Assembly (NCBI GenBank): GCA_934248055.1
Contig: CAKQKI010000005.1
Span: 48,816-112,815, forward strand
Reading direction: 5' to 3'
DNA from: an uncultured Clostridia bacterium
Lineage (GTDB): Bacteria; Bacillota; Clostridia; Christensenellales; Borkfalkiaceae
Length of the DNA: 64,000 nucleotides
The translations under genes and the position numbers were made by a program. The notes beneath the pieces were generated by a model. It made no database searches. It was not told the origin of the DNA and worked only from the letters and a program-made list of their open reading frames with translations. Each line of letters starts with the position of its first letter. Position 1 is the first letter of the stretch. This document shows positions 15,383-23,480 of this stretch, in pieces.

Positions 15383-16723
15383 TTACTTTATTTCCGCTTT
15401 CGCTAATTCTATCAAGCGTTCCGTCCGGTCTATCATGAACAACGGGATATTCAGTACGTTGCCGTCAAGCGTGAGATTCTTTAAGGAATATCTCACAACA
15501 AACGGAGTCTCTCCTTCGAACATTTTCTTATACTCAATCATACTCGGAGACGATACGCTCTTTCCCGATTTTACTTCTATCGGGATTATATCGTTACCCG
15601 ATTGTACTATGAAATCTACTTCATACTTGTCGTTTGCCCAGTAATACGGATTTAAGCCGTATATCCTGATCAAACTTTGCAATACGTAGTTCTCACTCAA
15701 CGCACCCTTAAACTCTTTGAAAAGTCTATCGCCTTCGGTGAAAGCCCTGTAACTCAATTTCGATTGACTGCGTAGCAGTCCTACGTCGATATGATATACC
15801 TTGAAAAACTCTCCTTCTTCGTAAGCGGCAAGCGGCAGCGCGGGTTTGGATACTTTGAAGATTTTTTTCACAAGGTCGGCGTTAACCAACCATTGAAGAT
15901 TGTTCTCATATCCCCTTGCTCTTGCGCCTTGTTTTACCTTCGAATACGTGAATTTCTTTTTTTCTTTGGATAGTTGCGCAGGAAGCGAATTCCATATAAG
16001 GGTTATCTTTTGAACGTCATACTTAACTTCTTCGTCCCTGAAATCTTCGTGATGTTTGCCAAAGTCCTTTTCATATGAGCCTATGATGCCGTTAAGCGCT
16101 TTATCTACCAACTCTATATCCCTTTCCTGCGTCCAGAGATATACGGGTTCGGGCATTCCGCCCGCAATAAAGTACATCTTGAGTTTTTCGCAAAGCGGAT
16201 TGTAGAACGCATCGGGAATATTGCCTATTTTATCAATCGTAGTCATATACTCGTAAAGGTTTTCGTCTCCGTTTGCAATCAGGAATTCCGAGAAAGTCAT
16301 CGGTCCCATATCGATAAAGTCCACTTTACCGACCGGAAAACCTTTGGACAGAGTCAGACCGAGCAACGAACCTGCGCATATCACGTAATACTCTTTGGCA
16401 TTTTCACAAAAGTATTTTAAGGAATTCAGCGCATCGTTGCACTCTTGAATTTCGTCAAAGATAATCAGTGTCCCCTTATCTATCCTTTGTCCGCCTGCAA
16501 GCGAAAGATTTTGCATGATACGAAATACGTCTTTCGTTGTCTTAAAAAATTGCTTATATTCTTCGTTTTCATCGAAGTTGAAGTAAGCAACCGACTCAAA
16601 ACTCTTGCCAAACTCTTTCATCGCCCAAGTCTTACCTACTTGTCTTGCTCCGCGAAGAATCAATGGTTTTCTATACTTAGACTCTTTCCATTTATTCAGT
16701 TCTTCCAGAATAAACCTTTTCAA
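15383..16723 (-). CDS. AAA ATPase with DUF4143 domain
   Basis: A 446-residue protein with an N-terminal AAA_14 ATPase (Walker A GARQVGKT at residues 24-31, Walker B LIIFDEIQ, sensor CAGSLLGL) and a C-terminal DUF4143 domain. The latter ends in a PD-(D/E)xK-like core (YEVDFIVQSGNDIIPIEVKSG). Such proteins are widespread accessory genes of unknown role, linked by some to toxin-antitoxin or defence. Codon choice looks different from neighbours (fewer CG-rich codons). The gene sits between two copies of the M23 gene end, so it looks recently inserted. Its upstream region holds a large inverted repeat. Confidence 0.9.
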   Translation of the reverse strand: MKRFILEELNKWKESKYRKPLILRGARQVGKTWAMKEFGKSFESVAYFNFDENEEYKQFFKTTKDVFRIMQNLSLAGGQRIDKGTLIIFDEIQECNDALNSLKYFCENAKEYYVICAGSLLGLTLSKGFPVGKVDFIDMGPMTFSEFLIANGDENLYEYMTTIDKIGNIPDAFYNPLCEKLKMYFIAGGMPEPVYLWTQERDIELVDKALNGIIGSYEKDFGKHHEDFRDEEVKYDVQKITLIWNSLPAQLSKEKKKFTYSKVKQGARARGYENNLQWLVNADLVKKIFKVSKPALPLAAYEEGEFFKVYHIDVGLLRSQSKLSYRAFTEGDRLFKEFKGALSENYVLQSLIRIYGLNPYYWANDKYEVDFIVQSGNDIIPIEVKSGKSVSSPSMIEYKKMFEGETPFVVRYSLKNLTLDGNVLNIPLFMIDRTERLIELAKAEIK

Positions 16724-16788
16724 TTCGCTATACCATCCTTGCTTAGGTTGTCTCTATTATACTCGTTTTAACCTTTCAAGTCAAGAGC

Positions 16789-16852
16789 AAATCACACTTT
16801 TTCGGTGTATTGTGTGATTTTTTACACACTTTTTGCCGAAAAAGCGTGATTT
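16789..16852. repeat. Inverted repeat upstream of the AAA ATPase gene
   Basis: AAATCACACTTTTTCGG (16789-16805) is the reverse complement of 16836-16852 except for one base. A nested GTGTGATTT at 16812-16820 pairs with the left arm too, giving two alternative hairpins. It lies 66 nt upstream of the ATPase ATG and could be an operator, a promoter-region hairpin, or the end of the inserted element. Confidence 0.7.
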
Positions 16853-16900
16853 GGCGAATTATTACCCCTTGCTCCGCCGCCATTGCTTTGAGAACGGCGT

Positions 16901-17002
16901 CACCTTCATTTCGAAGTTACCGAAAACGGAACGAAAGTAGACCCCGAAAAGTATCTTTTAACCGAAGAAAAGTAAAATCACCCGAAAAAGCCCGTCAAAA
17001 TC
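16901..17002 (+). repeat. 102-bp direct repeat, copy 2 (orphan M23 gene end)
   Basis: Copy of 15149-15250, offset by 1752 bp. It encodes the last 24 residues and stop of the M23 protein in an orphan context with no start, so it is a gene fragment. The preceding ten bases are partly similar but broken by an indel. Confidence 0.95.
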
Positions 17003-17020
17003 GGCATAACCGACATAAAA

Positions 17021-17050
17021 AAGAGAGAACGTTTACTTTCGTTCTCTCTT
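17021..17050 (-). terminator. Terminator of rplM-rpsI
   Basis: AAGAGAGAACG and CGTTCTCTCTT form an 11-bp stem with TTTTTT on the minus strand. It lies about 110 nt after rpsI. Confidence 0.8.
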
Positions 17051-17163
17051 AAAATTTGCATTAAATTGTTAGCGCTATTCGGGGATTAAAACGAAGTTTT
17101 CGGTTTAAATCCTGCTTTTCAAAAAACAGGTCAAAAAACAACGCTTTATATCCGGGTAAAATA

Positions 17164-17577
17164 TTATCTCTTTGAGAACTGCGGAGCGCGACGAGCCTTT
17201 TTAAGACCGTATTTCTTTCTCTCTTTCATTCTCGGATCTCTCGTTAAATATCCTTCCTTTTTAAGTGCGGTGCGGAGTTCGGGTTCCGCTACGATGAGAG
17301 CGCGCGCTATTCCGTGACGGATTGCGCCTGCCTGACCCGTAAAGCCGCCGCCTACAACGTTAACGAAAACGTCGTACTTAGAAAGAGTGTCGGTTAAAAC
17401 AAGGGGTTGTTTTATGATAAGTTTAACCGTTTCGAGATCACAGTAATCGTCGATACCCCTTTTATTGATAACTATATTGCCTGCGCCGCCCGGAACGAGT
17501 CTTACTCTTGCAACGGCTTTCTTTCTTCTGCCGGTGCCCCAGTATTGAAGTTTCTTTTTAGTTGCTACTTTTGCCAT
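17164..17577 (-). CDS. rpsI: 30S ribosomal protein S9
   Basis: The 137 residues match S9 in full: QYWGTGRRKKAVARVRLVPG at the start, GGGFTGQAGAIRHGIARAL in the middle, and the basic tail ending in APQFSKR that reaches the ribosomal P site. It belongs to the small-subunit head. It follows rplM after 11 nt, the universal pairing, with a GGAGCGG SD. Confidence 0.98.
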   Translation of the reverse strand: MAKVATKKKLQYWGTGRRKKAVARVRLVPGGAGNIVINKRGIDDYCDLETVKLIIKQPLVLTDTLSKYDVFVNVVGGGFTGQAGAIRHGIARALIVAEPELRTALKKEGYLTRDPRMKERKKYGLKKARRAPQFSKR

Positions 17578-17588
17578 GATTCCGCTCC

Positions 17589-18023
17589 TTACTTATCGAG
17601 TTTAAGTTCAACGGGTTTCTGAGCCGCGTGGTTATGCTCCGCACCCTTGTATACTCTGAGTTTGGTAAGCATCTGTCTGCCAAGGCTGTTTTTGGGAAGC
17701 ATTCCCCTTACTGCTTCGTAAACGGCAAGGTCTGACTTTTCAACCATCATTCTGCTGTAAGGAATCTGTTTAAGACCGCCGATATAGCCCGTATGGTAAG
17801 TATAGTACTTATCGTCAAGTTTCTTACCGGTAAGAACCACCTTGTCGGTATTGATTATAATAACGTTGTCGCCCGTGTCGACGTTAGGCGTGAAAGTCGG
17901 TTTATTTTTACCCCTTAAAACGGCTGCAACCTGCGAAGCAAGTCTGCCGAGAGGCATATCGGTGGCGTCTACGACGTACCACTTTCTTTCTATCTGACCG
18001 TTTTTCGCCATGAAAGTTTTCAT
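17589..18023 (-). CDS. rplM: 50S ribosomal protein L13
   Basis: The 144-residue protein has the L13 signatures KWYVVDATDMPLGRLASQVA, GDNVIIINTDKV and RGMLPKNSLGRQMLTKLRVY. It is an early-assembling large-subunit protein. It heads the rplM-rpsI operon with its own promoter and an AGGAG SD, and its leader may be autoregulatory. Confidence 0.98.
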   Translation of the reverse strand: MKTFMAKNGQIERKWYVVDATDMPLGRLASQVAAVLRGKNKPTFTPNVDTGDNVIIINTDKVVLTGKKLDDKYYTYHTGYIGGLKQIPYSRMMVEKSDLAVYEAVRGMLPKNSLGRQMLTKLRVYKGAEHNHAAQKPVELKLDK

Positions 18024-18105
18024 GATATCTCTCCTGAATTTATGGTATTATATAAAGATATAACGCCGTCGGGGCTAATCCAACCGCGCGTATCTTATTA
18101 TCGCA
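18024..18105 (-). promoter_or_regulatory. rplM leader, candidate L13-binding leader
   Basis: The roughly 80-nt leader can fold AAGATAxCGC against GCGTTxTATCTT around a GGTTGGATTAGCCCCGAC loop just before the SD, in the place where Bacillota carry an L13 leader. I matched it by position and fold only. Confidence 0.35.
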
Positions 18106-18111
18106 TTGTCT

Positions 18112-18140
18112 ATTTTATAAAAATTTTCAAGCAATGTCAA
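18112..18140 (-). promoter_or_regulatory. Promoter of rplM-rpsI
   Basis: TTGACA (18135-18140), a 17-nt spacer and TAAAAT (18112-18117) on the minus strand, in the truA-rplM gap. Confidence 0.8.
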
Positions 18141-18163
18141 GCGTTTTAAGCATTGTTTTTAAA

Positions 18164-18901
18164 TTATATCTTATATTTTACCGAAAACAGGCAAAGCCCT
18201 TCGGAAGGCATAGTTTTTCCGAGTTTATCGCGGTTGCCCGTTAAAAAAGCGCTTTCTATATCTTTAACGTCCGTCTTCCCTTCGCCCGCCGAAATAAGCG
18301 TTCCCGCTATGATTCTTACCATATTGTAAAGAAAACCGTTCCCCGTAACGAAAAAATCGATTTTTCTGCCTTTTTTAACTATTTTTATCGATTTTACCGT
18401 TCTTACGGTGTCTTTTACCGAACTGCCGCTTGCGCAAAACGCTTTGAAGTCGTGAGTGCCTTCGATGACTTTCGCCGCTTCTTTCATTTTTTCCACGTTC
18501 ACGGGGAATTTCACCGCAACGGCGTATCTCAATAAAAGCGGCTCGTCTATTTTAGATAAAACGACGGAATACCTGTAAGTTTTTTCTTTGGCGGAATATC
18601 TCGCGCTGAAATCGTCGGCGACTTTTTCGCTTTTTAAAATTTTTACGTCTTTCGGTAAAAACGCGTTTATCGCCGCTGCGAATTTTTCGGGCGGAATATC
18701 GGCGTCGGTATCGAAATGCACTTTTTGCGAAAGCGCGTGAACGCCGCTGTCCGTTCTGCCGCTCGCAATCGTTTTAACGCGGCTTCCGACAGCCTTTTCC
18801 AAAGACTCTTCGAGCGTTTGCTCTACCGTTCTTTTATCAGGCTGAATCTGATAACCGCAAAAATCGGTGCCGTCGTAAGTAACCGTTAAAAGTATTCTCA
18901 T
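18164..18901 (-). CDS. truA: tRNA pseudouridine(38-40) synthase TruA
   Basis: Starting at the ATG at 18901, the 245-residue protein begins MRILLTVTYDGTDFCGYQIQ. It has the catalytic-Asp motif ASGRTDSGVHALSQKVHF and the later GNGFLYNMVRIIAGTL, all diagnostic of TruA, which isomerises uridines 38-40 of the tRNA anticodon arm. The start overlaps the ecfT stop by 4 nt (ATGA); a longer upstream reading frame is an extension into ecfT. It is last in the ecfA1-ecfA2-ecfT-truA unit. Confidence 0.96.
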   Translation of the reverse strand: MRILLTVTYDGTDFCGYQIQPDKRTVEQTLEESLEKAVGSRVKTIASGRTDSGVHALSQKVHFDTDADIPPEKFAAAINAFLPKDVKILKSEKVADDFSARYSAKEKTYRYSVVLSKIDEPLLLRYAVAVKFPVNVEKMKEAAKVIEGTHDFKAFCASGSSVKDTVRTVKSIKIVKKGRKIDFFVTGNGFLYNMVRIIAGTLISAGEGKTDVKDIESAFLTGNRDKLGKTMPSEGLCLFSVKYKI

Positions 18902-19707
18902 ACGAGCGCTCCCGCGTAAATATTGAGAAGTATAACCCCCGCAATGCAAGCCGCAACGACGACCGCGCCGAGAACGTCTCTCCACCCCGCTTTCAGTTTT
19001 TTATATTTCGTGCGCTTGCCCGCGTTATAGCAACGGCTGTCTATAGCGTCGCCGAGTTCTTCGGCTCGTCTGAACGCGCTCACGAGAAGCGGAACAAGCA
19101 CGGGAATCATCGCTTTCGCGCGCCTGAACACGTTGCCGCTTTCAAGATCCGCGCCGCGCGCTTTCTGCGCCATCATTATTTTTTCGGCTTCGCCCGTAAG
19201 AATGGGAATAAAGCGCAGGGCTATACTCATAACGAGCGCAAGTTCTCTCACCGGGAATTTTACGAGTTTCAAAGGCGACATAAGGCTTTCAATCCCGTCC
19301 GTCAACGCAACGGGAGTCGTGGTAAGGCTCAAAAGCATACTGCCGAGAACGAGAGTTATTATTCTTACCGCCATAAACGAAGCGAAAACGAGCGATTCCT
19401 TGCTGATTTTCCAGAATAAAACTGTGGGTTCGGTTTTCGGCCGATAAAACAAAATATTAAGAATAAACGTGAGAATAACCACGAAAAACACGGCTTTTAT
19501 GCTCTTTAAAACTTTTCCGAGCGGAAGCCCCGAAATAATTACGGCAAAAATCAAAAACGCGCCCACGACTATAAATCCGTAGAAATTCTTAACTACGAAA
19601 ACGAGTACGATATATGCAATTAAAAGCAGCATTTTAACTCTCGGATCCATTTTATGAACGAAAGAATTCCCGGGATAATACTGCCCGAAAGACACGTCTT
19701 TAAGCAT
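18898..19707 (-). CDS. ecfT: ECF transporter transmembrane subunit EcfT
   Basis: A 269-residue membrane protein with five to six hydrophobic segments. The first coupling motif KARGAD (after MMAQ) is present; the second, usually an ARG as well, reads AIDSRCYN, a noticeable variation. EcfT links the two ATPases to exchangeable vitamin-binding S components encoded elsewhere. It lies between ecfA2 (54 nt upstream) and truA (4-nt overlap), the usual Bacillota order. Confidence 0.95.
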   Translation of the reverse strand: MLKDVSFGQYYPGNSFVHKMDPRVKMLLLIAYIVLVFVVKNFYGFIVVGAFLIFAVIISGLPLGKVLKSIKAVFFVVILTFILNILFYRPKTEPTVLFWKISKESLVFASFMAVRIITLVLGSMLLSLTTTPVALTDGIESLMSPLKLVKFPVRELALVMSIALRFIPILTGEAEKIMMAQKARGADLESGNVFRRAKAMIPVLVPLLVSAFRRAEELGDAIDSRCYNAGKRTKYKKLKAGWRDVLGAVVVAACIAGVILLNIYAGALV

Positions 19708-19761
19708 AACTCACAACTTTAAGGCCGAACGCCCGCATTATCTGTTTTCCATTAAAAACGG

Positions 19762-20640
19762 TTAACTTCTTTTTCTTTTTATATATTCTTCGTAAAAACT
19801 CCCGATAAAACCGTCGGCGGTGTAATCGCTTTTAACTTTTATTCCGCGCTCTTCGAGTTTTTGTTCGAGATACGCCGTAACCGGTAAATCGAGACCGCTT
19901 TTAAAAATAGTTTCGCGGTCTGAAAAAATTTCTTCGGGCGTACCCGATACGATGGCTTTTCCTTCCGAAAAAACGGCTATTTTATTGCAGTTTTCACACA
20001 CTTCGTCAAGATCGTGCGACACGATGATTATAGTTTCAACCCCGCCTTTCAAAAGTCCTTTAAGGGTTTTCATAAGGCTTTTTTTCCCTTCGGGATCAAG
20101 CCCCGCGACAGGCTCGTCGAGAACGAGAAGTCTTGGTTCGCACGCCAGAACGCCGGCAATCGCCACTCTTCTTTTCTGTCCGCCCGACAGTTCGAAAGGC
20201 GATCTGTTTTTAAGTTCGTTATAATTAAGCCCCGTAAGACTCATGGCGCGCACGACGCCCGCTTCCGTTTCTTCGGCGGTTCTTTCGGGAAAATAGTTTT
20301 TTATGCCGAAAGCAACGTCGTCGGCAACGGTTTCGGCAAACAACTGATATTCGGGATACTGAAAAACGAGCCCTACTTCTTTGCGGAGATTTTTAAGGAT
20401 TGCGGGTTTGTTTTTTACTCCCGCCGACAGGTCGTATCCGCCCACCTTAAGAGTTCCGCTCTGCGTTTTTATAATGCCGTTAAGGTGCTGTATAAACGTA
20501 GACTTACCGCTGCCCGTATGCCCGATAATTCCGAAAAAATCCCCGTCGTTTACGGTAAGATTTATATCGTTCAGGGCGCGCCTTGCGTTTTTTTGCCCGC
20601 CGTCGTAAGCAAAACTTAAATTTTTAGCAACGATTTGCAT
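19762..20640 (-). CDS. ecfA2: ECF transporter ATPase EcfA2
   Basis: A 292-residue ABC ATPase. The Walker A is GHTGSGKST (residues 40-48), followed by Q-loop FQYPEYQLF, signature LSGGQKRRVAIAG, Walker B LLVLDEPVAGLD and switch SHDLDEV. The GHTGSGKST variant and the C-terminal extension are typical of EcfA2. It powers vitamin uptake together with EcfA1 and EcfT. Its start overlaps the end of ecfA1 by 25 nt. Confidence 0.96.
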   Translation of the reverse strand: MQIVAKNLSFAYDGGQKNARRALNDINLTVNDGDFFGIIGHTGSGKSTFIQHLNGIIKTQSGTLKVGGYDLSAGVKNKPAILKNLRKEVGLVFQYPEYQLFAETVADDVAFGIKNYFPERTAEETEAGVVRAMSLTGLNYNELKNRSPFELSGGQKRRVAIAGVLACEPRLLVLDEPVAGLDPEGKKSLMKTLKGLLKGGVETIIIVSHDLDEVCENCNKIAVFSEGKAIVSGTPEEIFSDRETIFKSGLDLPVTAYLEQKLEERGIKVKSDYTADGFIGSFYEEYIKRKRS

Positions 20641-21449
20641 AATTCCTCCGAAAGAACGTCTTCCGTAAGTATTCCGCTTTTCAGCGGAATGCCGCGCTTT
20701 CTTAAATTTTCCGCTATATACGCCGCGCGCGGAAGTTCCAACCCGTAACGCCTTAGATCTTCTGCGTTTCCGAAAATCTCGTCGGGCAGACCGTCTTCGA
20801 CGATTTCCCCGTCGGACAGCACTATTATTCTGTCGGCGTCGGCCGCTTCGTCCATATAATGCGTTACCGAAATAACCGTCATTCCTTCGTCGTTCAGTTT
20901 CTTAACCACGCCGAGAACTTCTTTTCTTCCGCGGGCGTCGAGCATGGAAGTGGATTCGTCGAGAATAAGAACGTCCGGACGCATTGCGAGCATTCCCGCA
21001 ACGGCAACCCGTTGTTTTTGTCCGCCGGATAATTTGTCCGCCATTTCGTAACGATATTTCCGCATATTCGCGCCGTCAAGCGCAAAATCTATTCTTTTGC
21101 CGATTTCTTCGCGGGAAAGCCCGAGATTTTCAGGACCGAAAGCAACGTCGTCTTCAACGATGGCGGCTACCTGCTGATTGTCGGGATTCTGAAAAACTAT
21201 CCCCACTCTTTTACGCACGTTAAAAGTCTGCGCTTTATCGGCGGTATCCATTCCGAAAACGGTGACCTTGCCCGACGCGGGCAACAATAAGCCGTTTATA
21301 AGCCTTGCCACCGTGGACTTGCCGCTGCCGTTTCTGCCGAGCATACAAACGTATTCGCCCGCATCGACGGAAAAACTCACGTTTCTGAGTACGGCACCGC
21401 TCTCTTCGGAATATTGAAAATTCACTTTTTCAAACCTGATTGCTTCCAT
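20616..21449 (-). CDS. ecfA1: ECF transporter ATPase EcfA1
   Basis: An ABC ATPase with Walker A GRNGSGKST, FQNPDNQQVAAIVEDDVAFG, LSGGQKQRVAVAG, LILDESTSMLD and SVTHYMDEA, the standard EcfA1 set. I chose the start MEAIRFEKVNF at 21449 (277 aa). The ATG at 21467 falls upstream of the -10 box and could not be transcribed from this promoter. No SD lies before 21449, so it seems to be leaderless. First gene of the ecfA1-ecfA2-ecfT-truA unit. Confidence 0.93.
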   Translation of the reverse strand: MEAIRFEKVNFQYSEESGAVLRNVSFSVDAGEYVCMLGRNGSGKSTVARLINGLLLPASGKVTVFGMDTADKAQTFNVRKRVGIVFQNPDNQQVAAIVEDDVAFGPENLGLSREEIGKRIDFALDGANMRKYRYEMADKLSGGQKQRVAVAGMLAMRPDVLILDESTSMLDARGRKEVLGVVKKLNDEGMTVISVTHYMDEAADADRIIVLSDGEIVEDGLPDEIFGNAEDLRRYGLELPRAAYIAENLRKRGIPLKSGILTEDVLSEELCKSLLKI

Positions 21450-21457
21450 TGCGTTAT

Positions 21458-21486
21458 AGTATAGCATTTTTTTTATTTTTTTTCAA
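21458..21486 (-). promoter_or_regulatory. Promoter of the ecf-truA unit, abutting the start codon
   Basis: TTGAAA (21481-21486), a 17-nt spacer and TATACT (21458-21463) on the minus strand. The expected +1 is about 2 nt before the ATG at 21449. Confidence 0.7.
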
Positions 21487-21572
21487 GTATATTACCGGGC
21501 AAAAATAATTTAAACCCTATAAAAACGCCGCCTTTTCTACGCAAAAACCGCAACTCTACCCGCAGTAGACAA

Positions 21573-21615
21573 GATTTTTTAAACTCTACCGCGTGAAAAA
21601 TAAAGGTAGAGTTTA
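21573..21615 (+). other. Unassigned hairpin in the ecfA1-degV gap
   Basis: AAACTCTACC and GGTAGAGTTT form a 10-bp stem around a 14-nt loop, preceded by TTTTTT on one side and followed by AATTTT on the other. It may be a terminator-like or regulatory hairpin. The rest of the 330-bp gap shows no gene. Confidence 0.5.
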
Positions 21616-21781
21616 ATTTTGAATCGTTATAGTCGGTTTACGGCGCAAACGATGTATACTTATAAAAGTAAACGGCGCGGCTAACTCGCCGTGAAAAATA
21701 ATCGCTTTGAAAAACAAAATGGCGCAACCCGCGCTTTAACCGTAAAAAAATATAAAAAATAAGATACAGGAGAATATTTTT

Positions 21782-22702
21782 ATGAATTATAAAATTTTTA
21801 CCGACTCGTCGGCAGATTTAACGAAAGACATTATAGAAAAATACGATCTCGGAACTATTTCGCTCTCTTACACTAACGGAACGGAAAACTTTACTTACTC
21901 GCCGAAAGACGAAGACACCGTCAAGGCGTTTTACGCGATGCTCAGAAAAAAAGACAATTTGTTTACGTCCTGCGTAAACACGGAGTCGTTCATAAACGCT
22001 TTCAGACCTACCCTTAAAAGCGGCTTGGATTTATTATACGTCGGCTTTTCTTCGGGGCTTTCGGCAACTTTCAATTCCGCCGTCGAAGCGGCAAGGGAAT
22101 TGAGAAAAGAATTCCCCGAAAGAAAAATTCTTTGCACCGATACCCTTCTCGCTTCTCTCGGTCAGGGGCTTATGGTTCACGATATATGCCTTCTGAAAGA
22201 AAGCGGAGCAAGCATAGAAGAAGCGTATAATTACTGCGAAAATTCGAGAATGAACGTAAACAGTATTTTTACCGTCAAAACCCTTGCTAATCTTGCGCGC
22301 GGCGGAAGAATAAGCAAATTAAGTTACGCAATAGGCACCGTTGTGGATATAAAGCCGCTTATGTACGTGAGCAAGGACGGAAAACTTCTTGCTTACGGCA
22401 AAGTTATAGGCAGAAAACGCTCTATATTCGCAATAGCCGATAAAGTCGCTTCGACGATAAAAAATCCCGAAACGCAAACGATTTTCATCTCTCACGGCGA
22501 CTGCATAGAAGACGCGGAACTTCTTGCAAAACTTATTTCTCAGAAAATAACGGTAAAAGGGTTCGTTTATAATTACGTAGACCCGATTATCGCCGTACAC
22601 AGCGGTCCCGACACGCTTGCGGTATTTTATCGCGGTCTTACGCGCGAAGAAACGCCGCTTGCGCAAAGTCGCTCGGCAGTTCTTGCAAAAAATCCGCTTT
22701 GA
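21782..22702 (+). CDS. DegV family fatty-acid-binding protein
   Basis: The 306-residue protein begins YKIFTDSSADLTKDIIEKYD and has TSCVNTESF, FSSGLSATFNSAVEAAREL and LARGGRISKL, all DegV/FakB landmarks. FakB-type proteins hold a fatty acid so that the FakA kinase can phosphorylate it; no fakA is adjacent. An AGGAG SD precedes the ATG. It is a single gene with a terminator at 22740. Confidence 0.93.
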   Translation: MNYKIFTDSSADLTKDIIEKYDLGTISLSYTNGTENFTYSPKDEDTVKAFYAMLRKKDNLFTSCVNTESFINAFRPTLKSGLDLLYVGFSSGLSATFNSAVEAARELRKEFPERKILCTDTLLASLGQGLMVHDICLLKESGASIEEAYNYCENSRMNVNSIFTVKTLANLARGGRISKLSYAIGTVVDIKPLMYVSKDGKLLAYGKVIGRKRSIFAIADKVASTIKNPETQTIFISHGDCIEDAELLAKLISQKITVKGFVYNYVDPIIAVHSGPDTLAVFYRGLTREETPLAQSRSAVLAKNPL

Positions 22703-22739
22703 AGGCAAACGCGATTGATAACGCATTACAAAAATTTTC

Positions 22740-22768
22740 CGAAAACTTCCGTTTTCGGATTTTTTTTA
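22740..22768 (+). terminator. Terminator of the DegV gene
   Basis: CCGAAAAC-TTCC-GTTTTCGG: a perfect 8-bp stem with a tetraloop, followed by eight T. The stretch from here to the maf promoter shows nothing else. Confidence 0.9.
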
Positions 22769-22905
22769 TCGTTTTTACGTCGGGCAAAAATCGCGGCGGC
22801 GTGTTTTACGACGGAAAATTTTAACTTTTACGGCGGAAACGTGCGATTTATCTTAAAACAAACGTCGGTTTACGGGGCAAAATGCAACTTCGTGAGAAAT
22901 AAAAC

Positions 22906-22934
22906 TTTACAAACCGCCCGCAATAATATATAAT
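22906..22934 (+). promoter_or_regulatory. maf promoter with +1 at the start codon
   Basis: TTTACA (22906-22911), a 17-nt spacer and TATAAT (22929-22934). The ATG begins at 22941, exactly where +1 is expected, and no SD is present. Confidence 0.75.
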
Positions 22935-22940
22935 AGTCGT

Positions 22941-23474
22941 ATGATAGTTTTAGCAAGCAACTCGCCGAGGCGAAAGGAACTTCTGTCCCGCGAAGGCGTA
23001 GAATTCAGAATCGTTCCGTCGGCAGCCGCCGAAAAGAAATACGACGGAGAATTGCCCGAAGAGTACGCGATGCTGCTATCGCGCGTAAAAGCGGAGAGCG
23101 TTTTTAACCTTACCGGCGGCACGGTTATCGGAGCGGACACTATAGTCTGCCTGAACGGCGAAGTTCTCGGAAAACCGAAAGACGAAGAAGACGCCGCCGC
23201 AACGCTCAGAAAACTGTCGGGAAAAACCCACGAAGTTATAACGGGATACACCGTGATAAAAGACGGAAACGAAATAACCGACTACGAAAAAACCGCCGTT
23301 ACTTTCAACGAACTTTCAAACGCGCTTATATCCGATTACGTAAAAAGCGGATTGCCGCTCGATAAAGCAGGCTCGTACGGCGTGCAGGACGGATACCCGC
23401 TCGTAAAAAAAATAGACGGCGACAAGGACAACGTAATAGGACTGCCCGTAAAAAAAATAATAAGGATTTTATAA
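22941..23474 (+). CDS. maf: Maf nucleotide pyrophosphatase
   Basis: A 177-residue Maf/HAM1-fold protein. IVLASNSPRRKELLSREGVEF is the phosphate-binding start, GADTIVCLNGEVLGKP holds the catalytic Asp, and SGKTHEVITGYTV follows. Maf enzymes hydrolyse dTTP/UTP or modified NTPs to the monophosphate and help to halt septation. It leads a unit with the MreB-like gene (6-nt gap) and ppa, as in rod-shape loci. Predicted leaderless. Confidence 0.95.
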   Translation: MIVLASNSPRRKELLSREGVEFRIVPSAAAEKKYDGELPEEYAMLLSRVKAESVFNLTGGTVIGADTIVCLNGEVLGKPKDEEDAAATLRKLSGKTHEVITGYTVIKDGNEITDYEKTAVTFNELSNALISDYVKSGLPLDKAGSYGVQDGYPLVKKIDGDKDNVIGLPVKKIIRIL

Positions 23475-23480
23475 CCCGAA

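Noticed and set aside
15383..17002. Classical transposon or IS insertion
   Set aside because: No transposase and no short target-site duplication; the flanking repeat is 102 bp of host gene, so an IS call is not supported.
18902..18985. 28-codon N-terminal extension of truA
   Set aside because: It lies inside ecfT in another frame; the ATGA overlap start matches the TruA family N-terminus.
21450..21467. Upstream ATG for ecfA1
   Set aside because: It lies upstream of and across the -10 box of the best promoter, so it would not be on the mRNA.
22319..22726. 135-codon minus-strand frame over the DegV gene
   Set aside because: Antisense shadow; DegV on the plus strand is complete with SD and terminator.
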